Below, piece after piece: positions 21,531 through 28,772 of a DNA stretch of 28,772 bases. The DNA comes from CBCPNA01 sp965120415. GTDB taxonomy: Bacteria; Bacillota; Clostridia; Lachnospirales; CAG-274. Positions within the stretch are counted from its first letter, which is position 1. Every line of letters starts with the position of its first letter. Made by a program: the position numbers and the translations under genes. The stretch is from positions 1 through 28,772 of the forward strand of contig CBCPNA010000066.1 in assembly GCA_965120415.1 (NCBI GenBank). Direction: 5' to 3'. The notes below the pieces were generated by a model that worked only from the letters and a program-made list of their open reading frames with translations, had not been told where the DNA came from and ran no database searches.

Positions 21531-22886
21531 ATGATACATAAATACAAAATGAACGGCTATAATATTGTTTTAGATGTTAATAGTAGCTCTATACACTGTG
21601 TCGATGATATAGTATATGATATTTTAGATTATTTTAAAACAGAGCCTTTAGATTGTATAATAAATTTATTAAAAAATAAATACAATGCTCAAAATATCAA
21701 AGAAGCTTATCTTGAAATACAAGCCCTTGTTAAAGATAATATGCTATATTCAGAAGATATTTATGAAAGCGCCTTGCAAAAAATAGAAAATCATGAAAAG
21801 GTAATAAAAGCCCTATGCCTTCATATAGCCCACGACTGTAATTTAAAATGCAAATATTGCTTCGCTGATGAAGGAGAATATAAGGGCAAGCGTTCTTTAA
21901 TGTCCTTTGAAGTCGGCAAAAAGGCAATAGATTTTTTAATCCAAAATTCTGGCAAAAGGAAAAATCTTGAGATAGATTTTTTTGGGGGCGAACCTCTGAT
22001 GAACTTTTCTGTCGTTAAGCAAATTGTAAATTACGCTAAAAGTATACAAGATAGCTATAATAAAAATTTTAGATTTACCTTAACAACCAACGGTATACTC
22101 CTTACAGACGATATTATAAAATATATAAACGAAAATATGCATAATGTTGTTTTAAGCCTTGATGGGCGAAAAGAAATTAATGACAAAATGCGTGTTAGAG
22201 CTGGTGGGCAAGGCTCTTACGACTCTATAGTCCCAAAATTTATCAAAATTGCTAATGAAAGAAATCAGACCAACTATTATATTAGAGGTACATTTACAAA
22301 ACATAATCTTGACTTTTCTAAAGATGTTTTACATTTAGCAGACCTTGGTTTTAAGCAGATTAGTGTTGAGCCTGTTGTATCTAAAGAAGATGAAGAATAC
22401 GCAATAACACATAAAGATTTGCAAGCTATTTTTAATGAATATGAACATCTAGCAAAAGAAATAATAAATAAAAAAGCCGAAGGCAAGCATTTTAATTTTT
22501 TTCATTTTATGATAGATTTAACTGGAGGGCCTTGTGCTTACAAAAGAATTGTCGGATGTGGTGCTGGTACAGAATATTTAGCGGTAACCCCTGAAGGCGA
22601 TTTATACCCTTGCCATCAATTTGTAGGGCAAGAAGAATTTAAAATCGGCTCTATTTTCGATGGAATTAAAAACAATAATATAAGAAAAGAGTTTGAAAAG
22701 TGCAACGTCTATTCAATACAAAAGTGCCAAAATTGCTGGGCAAAATTTTATTGTAGTGGTGGATGTAAAGCCTCTTCAAATAATATGTATAATAATTTAA
22801 GCACTCCATATGAAGTTGGTTGCTTAATGCAAAAAAAGCGAACAGAGTGTGCTATTTATCTAAAAGTTTGTGAACAACTTTTATAA
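21531..22886 (+). CDS. scfB: SCIFF radical SAM maturase (thioether-forming)
   Basis: A 451-residue radical SAM/SPASM enzyme. Residues about 1-85 form a RiPP-recognition-like N-terminal domain. The radical SAM core starts at about 95 with Cys103, Cys107 and Cys110 (CNLKCKYC) for the SAM-binding cluster, followed by FFGGEPLMNF (150-159), TTNGILL and SLDG. The SPASM/twitch region is Cys-rich (335, 343, 361, 391, 399, 402, 408, 412, 431), including GGPCAYKR, LYPCHQFVG and CQNCWAKFYCSGGCKA for two auxiliary clusters. This order and the SCIFF peptide next door identify the family (TIGR03974). The ATG follows AAAGGAG. A 42-base gap with no clear terminator separates it from secD. Confidence 0.96.
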   Translation: MIHKYKMNGYNIVLDVNSSSIHCVDDIVYDILDYFKTEPLDCIINLLKNKYNAQNIKEAYLEIQALVKDNMLYSEDIYESALQKIENHEKVIKALCLHIAHDCNLKCKYCFADEGEYKGKRSLMSFEVGKKAIDFLIQNSGKRKNLEIDFFGGEPLMNFSVVKQIVNYAKSIQDSYNKNFRFTLTTNGILLTDDIIKYINENMHNVVLSLDGRKEINDKMRVRAGGQGSYDSIVPKFIKIANERNQTNYYIRGTFTKHNLDFSKDVLHLADLGFKQISVEPVVSKEDEEYAITHKDLQAIFNEYEHLAKEIINKKAEGKHFNFFHFMIDLTGGPCAYKRIVGCGAGTEYLAVTPEGDLYPCHQFVGQEEFKIGSIFDGIKNNNIRKEFEKCNVYSIQKCQNCWAKFYCSGGCKASSNNMYNNLSTPYEVGCLMQKKRTECAIYLKVCEQLL

Positions 22887-22928
22887 ACAATTTATTATTT
22901 CAAATTTAAAGGAAAGGGACGATTTAAA

Positions 22929-24671
22929 TTGAAAAATAAACCACGATTTTCATTTTTTTTAATACTTCTTTTTATAGCCTTTTTAGCCTTTGTTGTATTT
23001 ATAGGTTTTGGCAATGGGCATTTATTAAGCTATAGAAATATAGATAAAGGGCTTGATTTAAGTGGCGGTGTTTATATAGTTTATGAGGCAAAAGAAGAAG
23101 TTTTAGAAGATGATGAAAGTTTAGAAGATGAAGAGTCTATTTCAGCTGATGAAGATTTAAGTACTGATGATGAGTCTTCTTTAGCTGATGAAGATTTAAG
23201 TGCTGATGATGAGTCTTCTTTAGCTGATGAAGATTTAAGTACTGATGATGCATCTTCTTTAGCTGATGAAGATTTAAGTACTGATGATACCTCTTCTTTA
23301 GCCGATGAAAATTTAAGTGCTGATGATACCTCTTCTTTAGCTGATGAAGATTTAGGTGCTGATGATATCTCTTCTTTAGCCGATGAAGATTTAAGTACTG
23401 ATGATACCTCTTCTTTAGCCGATGAAGATTTAAGTGCTGATGATGCATCTTCTTTAGCTGATGAAGATTTAGGTGCTGACGATATGTCTATTTCAGCCGA
23501 TGAAACAGAAATTACAGAAAGCATAGAAAGTACAAGCCTTGAAGATGAAAGCGATGATTTAACCTCTGCAGAAGATGAAGCTACGACCTCTACAAAAAGC
23601 AAAACAAGCGAGCCAACATGGAATGAAAAAATGAACACAGTTGTAAGCATGCTCCAACAACGCCTTGATAAAAAAGGCTTTACAGAGGCTAATGTATATA
23701 AAGAAGGTACAAATAGAGTAAGGGTTGAAATACCGGGAATAGATGATATAGAACAAGCAATTGAAGAAATAGGACAAACTGCAAAACTTACTATAACAAA
23801 TATTTCTGGCGATGTGCTTGTTGATGGCAAACATATTACAAATGCTTATAAATCTGCTGTTACAACGGCAACTGGCTACCAACAAATAGTTGTTAATATA
23901 GAATTTGATGAACAAGGTACAGAAGATTTTGCTAAAGCAACAGAAGAAAATTTAGATAGCATTTTATTTATATATTTAGATGACTCCATAATTAGCGCCC
24001 CAACTGTTAATGAGGTTATTACAGATGGTAAAGCTATGATAACAGGCAATTTTGATTCTGCATCTGCTGAAGAATTAGCGTCTTTATTAAGGGCTGGTTC
24101 TTTACCTTTAGAGCTTGAAATTTTAGAAACAAATACAGTCGGAGCAACTTTAGGTGCCAGCGCCTTAACAAGAAGTATAATAGGAGGAGTTATAGGTTTT
24201 GTTTTAATTTTATTATTTATGCTTTTATTCTACAAAATAAAAGGAATTGCTGCTAACCTTGCTTTAATAATATATATTTTAGCAGAGCTTATTTTATTAA
24301 ACTTCTTTAACGTAACCCTAACCTTACATGGAATAGCTGGTATTATTTTATCGATAGGTATGGCAGTCGATGCAAATGTTATTATTTTTGAAAGAATAAA
24401 AGAAGAGCTTTCTACCGGGCGTAATGTTAAAATAGCTATAAATAAAGGCTTTTCTAGAGCGTTTCCTGCTATATTAGATAGCAATATTACAACAATAATA
24501 GCTGGTATTATTTTATATATACTAGGTACTGGTTCTATTAAAGGCTTTGCCCAAACATTAATCCTTGGTATTGTTTTATCTATGTTTACTGCCTTATTAG
24601 TAACAAAATTTATTTTGATTACGCTATACAACCTTGGTTTAAAAAATCCTAAACTATATGGTGCTAAATAA
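22929..24671 (+). CDS. secD: Protein translocase subunit SecD with acidic repeat insertion
   Basis: A 580-residue subunit of SecDF, which uses the proton gradient to help export proteins through SecYEG. The first membrane segment is at about 8-27, followed by GLDLSGGVYIVYEAKEE. The usual domain resumes at about 229 (NEKMNTVVSMLQQRLDKKG, RVRVEIPG), and the C-terminal membrane bundle begins near 416 with the key VDANVIIFERI motif near 480. Between about 56 and 228 sits an extra stretch, mostly Asp, Glu, Ser, Thr and Ala. It includes nine 13-residue repeats (71-187), absent from ordinary SecD. It lies on the outer side of the membrane. The start is TTG at 22929 behind AAAGGGA. There is no nearby ATG, and the Lys/Arg tail before the first segment supports it. 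secF follows by 12 bases. Confidence 0.93.
   Translation: MKNKPRFSFFLILLFIAFLAFVVFIGFGNGHLLSYRNIDKGLDLSGGVYIVYEAKEEVLEDDESLEDEESISADEDLSTDDESSLADEDLSADDESSLADEDLSTDDASSLADEDLSTDDTSSLADENLSADDTSSLADEDLGADDISSLADEDLSTDDTSSLADEDLSADDASSLADEDLGADDMSISADETEITESIESTSLEDESDDLTSAEDEATTSTKSKTSEPTWNEKMNTVVSMLQQRLDKKGFTEANVYKEGTNRVRVEIPGIDDIEQAIEEIGQTAKLTITNISGDVLVDGKHITNAYKSAVTTATGYQQIVVNIEFDEQGTEDFAKATEENLDSILFIYLDDSIISAPTVNEVITDGKAMITGNFDSASAEELASLLRAGSLPLELEILETNTVGATLGASALTRSIIGGVIGFVLILLFMLLFYKIKGIAANLALIIYILAELILLNFFNVTLTLHGIAGIILSIGMAVDANVIIFERIKEELSTGRNVKIAINKGFSRAFPAILDSNITTIIAGIILYILGTGSIKGFAQTLILGIVLSMFTALLVTKFILITLYNLGLKNPKLYGAK
23139..23489 (+). repeat. Nine tandem 39-bp repeats inside secD
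   Basis: Nine in-frame 39-bp units encode variants of (S)LADEDLSxDDxS, beginning at codon 71, followed by a partial tenth (ISADE). Units differ mainly at third bases and at ST/SA/GA before DD and at the residue after it. Units 4-6 (ST, SA, GA) and 7-9 (ST, SA, GA) repeat as a 117-bp block, which suggests recent duplication by slippage or unequal recombination. Confidence 0.97.
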
Positions 24672-24683
24672 GGAGGTTATTTT

Positions 24684-25571
24684 ATGGATATTATAAAAAA
24701 TATAAAAGTTTATATTACTATATCTATTTTAATTATAGCTTTAGGTATAATTTTTATGATTGTTAATAAAAATTCTGGTAAAGGCATTTTTAACTATGAT
24801 ATACAATTTACTGGTGGTTCTGCTATAGAAATTAACATAGGGCGTGAATTTGAAAATGACGAAATAGAAACATTATATAAAGATACTCTAAATATAGATA
24901 ACCCAACTATACAAAAAATAGGTGACGGTACATCTGCTAATATAAAAACACACTCTTTAACACAAGATGAATCTAACGCTATTGTAGAGGCTTTAACAAG
25001 CTATTTTGAAATAGATAGCGAAGATTTATCTGTACGTGATATAAGCGCAACAATTAGTAATGAAATAAAAAGGACTTCTGTATTAGCTATTTTGTTTGCA
25101 TCGCTTGCAATGCTTATATACATCTCCTTTAGATTTAAAGATTTTAAAGTCGGCTTTAGCTCTATAATGGCTCTTTTACATGATATACTTATTGTTTTAG
25201 CTTTTTATGCAATATTTAGAATACCACTAAACGAATCTTTTATAGCTGCTATATTAACTGTTTTAGGCTATTCTATAAACGCTACTATAATTATTTTTGA
25301 CAAAATGAGGGAAAATAAAAAGCTCCATCCATCTAAATCAAATAAAGATATTATTAACCTTTCTATTAATCAATCTATAAGACGATCTGTTTTTACCTCT
25401 TTAACAACATTTCTTACAGTTATCGCTTTATGTATAGTCGGTGTTTATTCTATAAGGATATTTACTTTACCTATTGCTGTCGGTATAGTTTGTGGAACAT
25501 ATTCTTCTATATTTATTGCTGGCTCTATATGGTATATTACATGTGGTATCTCAAAAAAAGCCAAAAATTAA
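24684..25571 (+). CDS. secF: Protein translocase subunit SecF
   Basis: A 295-residue partner of SecD. One N-terminal membrane segment (about 8-27) is followed by an outer domain starting DIQFTGGSAIEI, then five membrane segments from about 130 with VLAILFASLAMLIYISFRF, the GYSINATIIIFDKMREN motif near 195-211, and a final hydrophobic pair. The widely known form of the motif has Asp (GYSIND) where this protein has Ala. The acidic partner is retained in SecD. AAGGAGG overlaps the secD stop region, so the two are co-translated. A hairpin terminator follows. Confidence 0.95.
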   Translation: MDIIKNIKVYITISILIIALGIIFMIVNKNSGKGIFNYDIQFTGGSAIEINIGREFENDEIETLYKDTLNIDNPTIQKIGDGTSANIKTHSLTQDESNAIVEALTSYFEIDSEDLSVRDISATISNEIKRTSVLAILFASLAMLIYISFRFKDFKVGFSSIMALLHDILIVLAFYAIFRIPLNESFIAAILTVLGYSINATIIIFDKMRENKKLHPSKSNKDIINLSINQSIRRSVFTSLTTFLTVIALCIVGVYSIRIFTLPIAVGIVCGTYSSIFIAGSIWYITCGISKKAKN

Positions 25572-25579
25572 ATTATATT

Positions 25580-25625
25580 AAAACTTAGGAAAATTTAATT
25601 ATTTTCTTAAGTTTTTAAATTTTTT
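25580..25625 (+). terminator. Intrinsic terminator between secF and recJ
   Basis: Arms 25580-25594 (AAAACTTAGGAAAAT) and 25601-25615 (ATTTTCTTAAGTTTT) form a 15-bp stem with one G-U pair and a six-base loop, followed by T-rich sequence. It ends the scf-sec transcript at least partly. recJ begins 22 bases later, so readthrough is possible. Confidence 0.75.
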
Positions 25626-25646
25626 ATAAAAATATAGGAGAAAAAA

Positions 25647-27404
25647 ATGAATTGGTTATTAAAAAATATTCCTGCCAAAATAGATTTAATGAGCCAAAAT
25701 TTTAAGATAAGTAAAACATTTGCAACAGTTTTAGCTAATAGAAATATTTTAACAAAACGTGCTATGCAAACATATATATATGTAGATGACAAGCTTTTTC
25801 TTAATACACTTGAAATGAAAGATATAAAAAAAGCTTTTATAATTATTAAAAATGCTATTTCAAAACAAGAGAAAATATGCATTTATGGCGACTATGATGT
25901 AGATGGCGTTTCTAGCACTGTTATTTTATATAAAGCTTTAAAAAAGCTCGGAGCTAATGTTTTTTATTATATACCAGATAGAGAAGAAGAAGGCTATGGA
26001 CTTAATAAAGATGCCATAGATGAGGTTAAAAAAATGTCTACTGATATTATTTTAACATGTGATAACGGTATAGTAGCTATAGATGAAATAGATTATATAA
26101 AAAGCATAAATATGCAAATAATTGTTTTGGATCATCATGAGCCAAAATTTGAGCCTTTGGAAAATGGAGAAAATATAGAAATTTTGCCAAAAGCCGATGC
26201 TATTATTAACCCAAAACAAAAAGCTTGCTCCTACCCTTTTAAAGCTATGTGCGCTGCTGGCATAAGCTATAAATTTATATCCGCTTTATATAAATATTTA
26301 AATATTAACGATAATTTAGATGAATTTTTAGTTTTTGCATCTATCGCTACAGTTTGTGATATAGTTGATTTGTTAGATGAAAATAGATTAATTGTAAAAA
26401 AGGGCTTAAATATTTTAAATAAAAATATAAAAATAAATAAAGGACTTTATCAAATTATTTTGCTTAATAATTTAAGCGAAAAAGCTTTAGATGAATTTGA
26501 CTATGGCTTTAAAATAGGGCCTTGTATAAACGCTAGTGGTCGGCTAGAAAGTGCCTTAAAAGCAGTTAGATTATTTACAACAGATGATGAAAAAGAAATA
26601 AATACCCTTGCAAAAGGTTTGCTTGATTTAAACAATGAAAGAAAACTTTTAACAGAACAAGCCTTTTTAAGCACTTTAAATACTTTAGAAAATTCTGATT
26701 TAAAAAACGATAAAGTTTTGGTTATTTATAACCCTAATATTCATGAATCTATAGCTGGTATTGTCGCTGGCAAGTTAAAAGAAAAGCTTTTTAAGCCAAC
26801 TTTTGTAATAACCAAAACTAAAGATGGGGCTAAAGGCTCTGGTAGGAGCATCCCCTGCTATAACATGTTTGAAGAGCTTTTAAAATGTGAAAACCTTTTT
26901 ACAAAATTTGGTGGGCATAAAATGGCTGCAGGCTTGTCTTTAAAAGAAGAAAATATAGAAATTTTTAAAAATCTTATAAACAAAAATTGTACTTTAAAAA
27001 AAGAAGATTTTATAGAAACAATATATATAGATAAAGTCTTAAATTTTGAAGAAATAACGTTAGATTTAGCTACAGAGCTTACCCTTATGAAACCTATCGG
27101 TAAAGAAAACAAGCAGGCGCTTTTTGCAACAAAAAATGTAGCTATAGATACATTAAAAATAATAGGTAAAAATAATAATATATTAAAATTTATCTTTAAA
27201 GATAAATTTAATAACAAATTAAACGCAATATCTTTTGATGGATATGAAAAGTTTTTGAAAATAACAAAATTAAAAGATGAAGATTTGCTTAAAAATAATT
27301 CTTTTGATAATATAAATTTAGATATAGTTTATTCTATAGAAATAAACGAATTTAATAATTATAAAAATATTCAGCTTTTAATAAAAGATTTTAGACTTTC
27401 TTAA
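25647..27404 (+). CDS. recJ: Single-stranded-DNA-specific 5'-3' exonuclease RecJ
   Basis: A 585-residue DHH-family nuclease used in recombination and mismatch or base-excision repair. The N-terminal phosphoesterase core has IYGDYDVDGVSST (79-91), CDNG (138-141) and the DHH motif LDHHEP (161-166), all metal ligands. The DHHA1 domain carries IHESIAGIVAGKL, KGSGRS and the GGHKMAAG motif near 425. The last ~140 residues are the RecJ OB-fold. The ATG follows ATAGGAG. The length fits Firmicute RecJ. apt starts 13 bases later. Confidence 0.96.
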   Translation: MNWLLKNIPAKIDLMSQNFKISKTFATVLANRNILTKRAMQTYIYVDDKLFLNTLEMKDIKKAFIIIKNAISKQEKICIYGDYDVDGVSSTVILYKALKKLGANVFYYIPDREEEGYGLNKDAIDEVKKMSTDIILTCDNGIVAIDEIDYIKSINMQIIVLDHHEPKFEPLENGENIEILPKADAIINPKQKACSYPFKAMCAAGISYKFISALYKYLNINDNLDEFLVFASIATVCDIVDLLDENRLIVKKGLNILNKNIKINKGLYQIILLNNLSEKALDEFDYGFKIGPCINASGRLESALKAVRLFTTDDEKEINTLAKGLLDLNNERKLLTEQAFLSTLNTLENSDLKNDKVLVIYNPNIHESIAGIVAGKLKEKLFKPTFVITKTKDGAKGSGRSIPCYNMFEELLKCENLFTKFGGHKMAAGLSLKEENIEIFKNLINKNCTLKKEDFIETIYIDKVLNFEEITLDLATELTLMKPIGKENKQALFATKNVAIDTLKIIGKNNNILKFIFKDKFNNKLNAISFDGYEKFLKITKLKDEDLLKNNSFDNINLDIVYSIEINEFNNYKNIQLLIKDFRLS

Positions 27405-27416
27405 AAGGAGATTTAT

Positions 27417-27929
27417 ATGGATTTAAAAAATATTATAAGAACAATACCTAATTACCCTATAGATGGGGTTATGTTTAAAGATATAACAACTGTTTTAAAA
27501 GATAAAAATGCATTAAAATTTGCTGTTGATGAAATGATAAAAAGTTTAAAAAATATAGAATTTGATTTTATATTAGGGCCAGAATCTAGAGGGTTTATAT
27601 TTGCTATGCCTATAGCCTATGCTTTAAACAAAGGCTTTATACCAGTAAGAAAGCAAGGTAAGCTCCCAAGCAAAACAATATCCAAAACTTATAACCTAGA
27701 ATACGGCACCGCAACTTTAGAAATACACGATGATGCTTTAAAAAAAGGCGATAAAGTTGTTATTATAGACGACTTGCTAGCAACAGGTGGTACATGCAAA
27801 GCTATTACAGAGCTTGTACAATCAATAGGCGCCGATGTTACTGCGCTTAGCTTTTTTATCGAGCTTGAAGATTTAAAAGGACGTGAAGTGTTAAATGGTT
27901 TTGATGTTAAATCTATTATAAAATATTAG
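27417..27929 (+). CDS. apt: Adenine phosphoribosyltransferase
   Basis: A 170-residue purine-salvage enzyme that makes AMP from adenine and PRPP. It starts MDLKNIIRTIPNYPIDGVMF as the family does. It has GPESRGFIF (54-62), a purine-loop region RKQGKLP and the PRPP-binding motif VVIIDDLLATGGT (114-126). The ATG follows AAAAGGAG. recJ-apt order is common in Clostridia, where relA often follows. Here a terminator and a tRNA operon on the other strand follow instead. Confidence 0.97.
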   Translation: MDLKNIIRTIPNYPIDGVMFKDITTVLKDKNALKFAVDEMIKSLKNIEFDFILGPESRGFIFAMPIAYALNKGFIPVRKQGKLPSKTISKTYNLEYGTATLEIHDDALKKGDKVVIIDDLLATGGTCKAITELVQSIGADVTALSFFIELEDLKGREVLNGFDVKSIIKY

Positions 27930-27944
27930 TTTTTATATTTTTGT

Positions 27945-27983
27945 GATAATTTAAATTTATATATTTTAAATTATCATTTTTTA
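27945..27983 (+). terminator. Intrinsic terminator after apt
   Basis: GATAATTTAAA (27945-27955) and TTTAAATTATC (27965-27975) form an 11-bp stem with a nine-base loop, followed by ATTTTTTAT. It closes the plus-strand gene run. Confidence 0.85.
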
Positions 27984-28282
27984 TGCTTTAATATGCAAAT
28001 CTCACGTAAAGCTATAGAAAATATAGAACAGAATATTTACTCTTTATATCTAAAAAATCAAATATTAAGTCTAAAAAAAATTTTAGTCTGAAATTATATT
28101 AAAAACAGTAAATGTCCATAATATTTTGCTTTAAAAAAGCCCTTTAACATATTTAACAGAGTTTTCTCTCACATTAAATATAGCTAAAGAGCACATACTA
28201 AATCTTACCTTATGTTCTATTCTCTATTTACACCTTAATCTTAAAAAACTTGACTTATATCACTTCATCAAATTATTAAAAA
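27984..28282. other. Intergenic stretch without recognisable gene
   Basis: About 300 bases between the apt terminator and the tRNA operon. It is AT-rich, has stops in all frames, and shows no ribosome site followed by a useful ORF and no strong hairpin. A short CTAAAA/TTTTAG palindrome near 28075-28090 is too weak to call. It must contain the 3' end of the tRNA transcript, but I see no clear terminator on the minus strand. Confidence 0.6.
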
Positions 28283-28355
28283 TGAGTCATCCGGGATTTG
28301 AACCCGGGACACCTGGATTAAAAGTCCAGTGCTCTACCAACTGAGCTAATGACCC
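28283..28355 (-). tRNA. tRNA-Lys (anticodon TTT)
   Basis: The minus strand reads GGGTCATTAGCTCAGTTGG, an anticodon loop CTTTTAA with TTT, and a GGTTCAAATCC T-arm. The acceptor closes with ATGACTC and discriminator A. CCA is not encoded. It is the last gene of the tRNA operon. Confidence 0.97.
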
Positions 28356-28381
28356 TCATATTAATTAAAACTTAAGGTAAA

Positions 28382-28456
28382 GGTGGATGACGGGATTCGA
28401 ACCCGCGACCTCCAGAGCCACAATCTGGCGCGCTAACCAACTGTGCTACAACCACC
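28382..28456 (-). tRNA. tRNA-His (anticodon GTG)
   Basis: The minus strand starts with the extra G-1 typical of tRNA-His (GGTGGTTGTAGC), has loop TTGTGGC with anticodon GTG, and ends CATCCAC with discriminator C. The acceptor stem contains a T5-T68 mismatch: GTGGTTG against CATCCAC. CCA is not encoded. Confidence 0.95.
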
Positions 28457-28459
28457 ATA

Positions 28460-28533
<74 letters not shown>

Positions 28534-28551
28534 ACAAATCTATAAAAACAG

Positions 28552-28626
28552 TCGGGGTGACAGGATTCGAACCTGCGACCTCCTGATCCCAAATCAGGCG
28601 CGCTAGCCAAGCTACGCTACACCCCG
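28552..28626 (-). tRNA. tRNA-Pro (anticodon TGG)
   Basis: The minus strand starts CGGGGTGTAGCGTAGC. The stem CCTGA/TCAGG encloses TTTGGGA with anticodon TGG. The acceptor closes with CACCCCG and discriminator A. CCA is not encoded. Confidence 0.97.
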
Positions 28627-28642
28627 TAATATAATAAATATA

Positions 28643-28714
28643 TGACCCGTAGGGGAATCGAACCCCTGTTTTAGCCGTGAAAGGACCACGTCTTAACCGC
28701 TTGACCAACGGGCC
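28643..28714 (-). tRNA. tRNA-Glu (anticodon TTC)
   Basis: The minus strand starts GGCCCGTTGGTCAAGCGG. The loop CTTTCAC gives anticodon TTC. The T-arm is CAGGGGTTCGATTCCCCT and the end is ACGGGTC plus discriminator A. The anticodon stem TGGTC/GGCTA uses two G-U pairs. CCA is not encoded. It is the first gene of the operon. Confidence 0.96.
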
Positions 28715-28726
28715 ATAACAACTAAT

Positions 28727-28755
28727 ATTATATCATACTTCTTTTATTTTTTCAA
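28727..28755 (-). promoter_or_regulatory. Promoter of the tRNA operon
   Basis: On the minus strand TTGAAA (28755-28750), a 17-base spacer and TATAAT (28732-28727) preceded by TGA give a strong extended -10 promoter. It lies 13 bases before tRNA-Glu and drives Glu-Pro-Arg-His-Lys. Confidence 0.85.
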
Positions 28756-28772
28756 GTGTTTTTATAAATTTT

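Noticed and set aside
23139..23489. Repeat block considered as a CRISPR or intergenic satellite
   Set aside because: Units are contiguous, have no spacers, are multiples of three and keep the secD frame open.
23081..23915. Minus-strand ORFs of up to 249 codons rich in Ser or His/Leu/Lys repeats
   Set aside because: They are shadows of the 39-bp repeats in secD, with no start signals and no recognisable domains.
24684..25571. GYSINA in SecF as a lost catalytic residue
   Set aside because: The Ala form is, to my recollection, common in clostridial SecF, and the protein is otherwise complete, so it is only noted in the gene entry.
28040..28100. Possible terminator or small RNA from CTAAAA/TTTTAG palindrome
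   Set aside because: The stem is six AT-rich pairs without a convincing tail on either strand.

Overview
The window is a chromosomal segment of a very AT-rich, spore-forming Firmicute of the class Clostridia. The evidence is the AT-biased codon use, a SpoIIR homologue, a SpoVD-type penicillin-binding protein, an IspH-S1 fusion, the six-cysteine SCIFF peptide with its radical SAM maturase, and synteny blocks typical of Clostridia. I cannot name genus or species. A relative of Lachnospirales is plausible, but that is inference. There is no phage, insertion sequence, CRISPR array or rRNA.

Layout. Positions 1-2282 (minus) hold the first ~760 residues of a secreted BspA-like leucine-rich-repeat protein that runs off the left edge. 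A structured leader with a possible 63-codon ORF and a strong promoter precede it. Divergent from it is metK (2727-3878). Positions 3923-5869 (minus) encode a SpoVD/PBP2-type transpeptidase, divergent from the ribosome hibernation factor hpf (6042-6581). A small acidic protein follows at 6719-6961 (minus). Positions 7009-13534 (minus) are a complete phosphate regulon operon, pstS-pstC-pstA-pstB-phoU-phoP-phoR, with 11-bp-spaced Pho-box-like repeats upstream. spoIIR (13728-14372) is divergent from it.

Positions 14427-19198 (minus) form a housekeeping run: an FAD-dependent HI0933-family protein, a chorismate mutase fused to CMP kinase, a PlsC-type acyltransferase, and the IspH-S1 fusion. Positions 19348-20564 (minus) are smpB and an RsuA-family pseudouridine synthase. 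On the plus strand from 20691 follow a TIGR04086-type membrane protein, the SCIFF ranthipeptide precursor (47 aa, found by reading the sequence), its maturase, secD, secF, recJ and apt. A five-gene tRNA operon (Glu-Pro-Arg-His-Lys, minus strand) closes the window.

The most unusual items are: (i) SecD interrupted just after its first membrane segment by ~170 acidic residues, including nine tandem 13-residue (39-bp) repeats; (ii) the AroH-Cmk fusion with both active sites apparently intact; (iii) the SCIFF cassette, in which precursor and maturase each have a promoter and are separated by a long hairpin; (iv) the leader of the LRR gene, with an operator-like array of 10-bp repeats and an imperfect palindrome.
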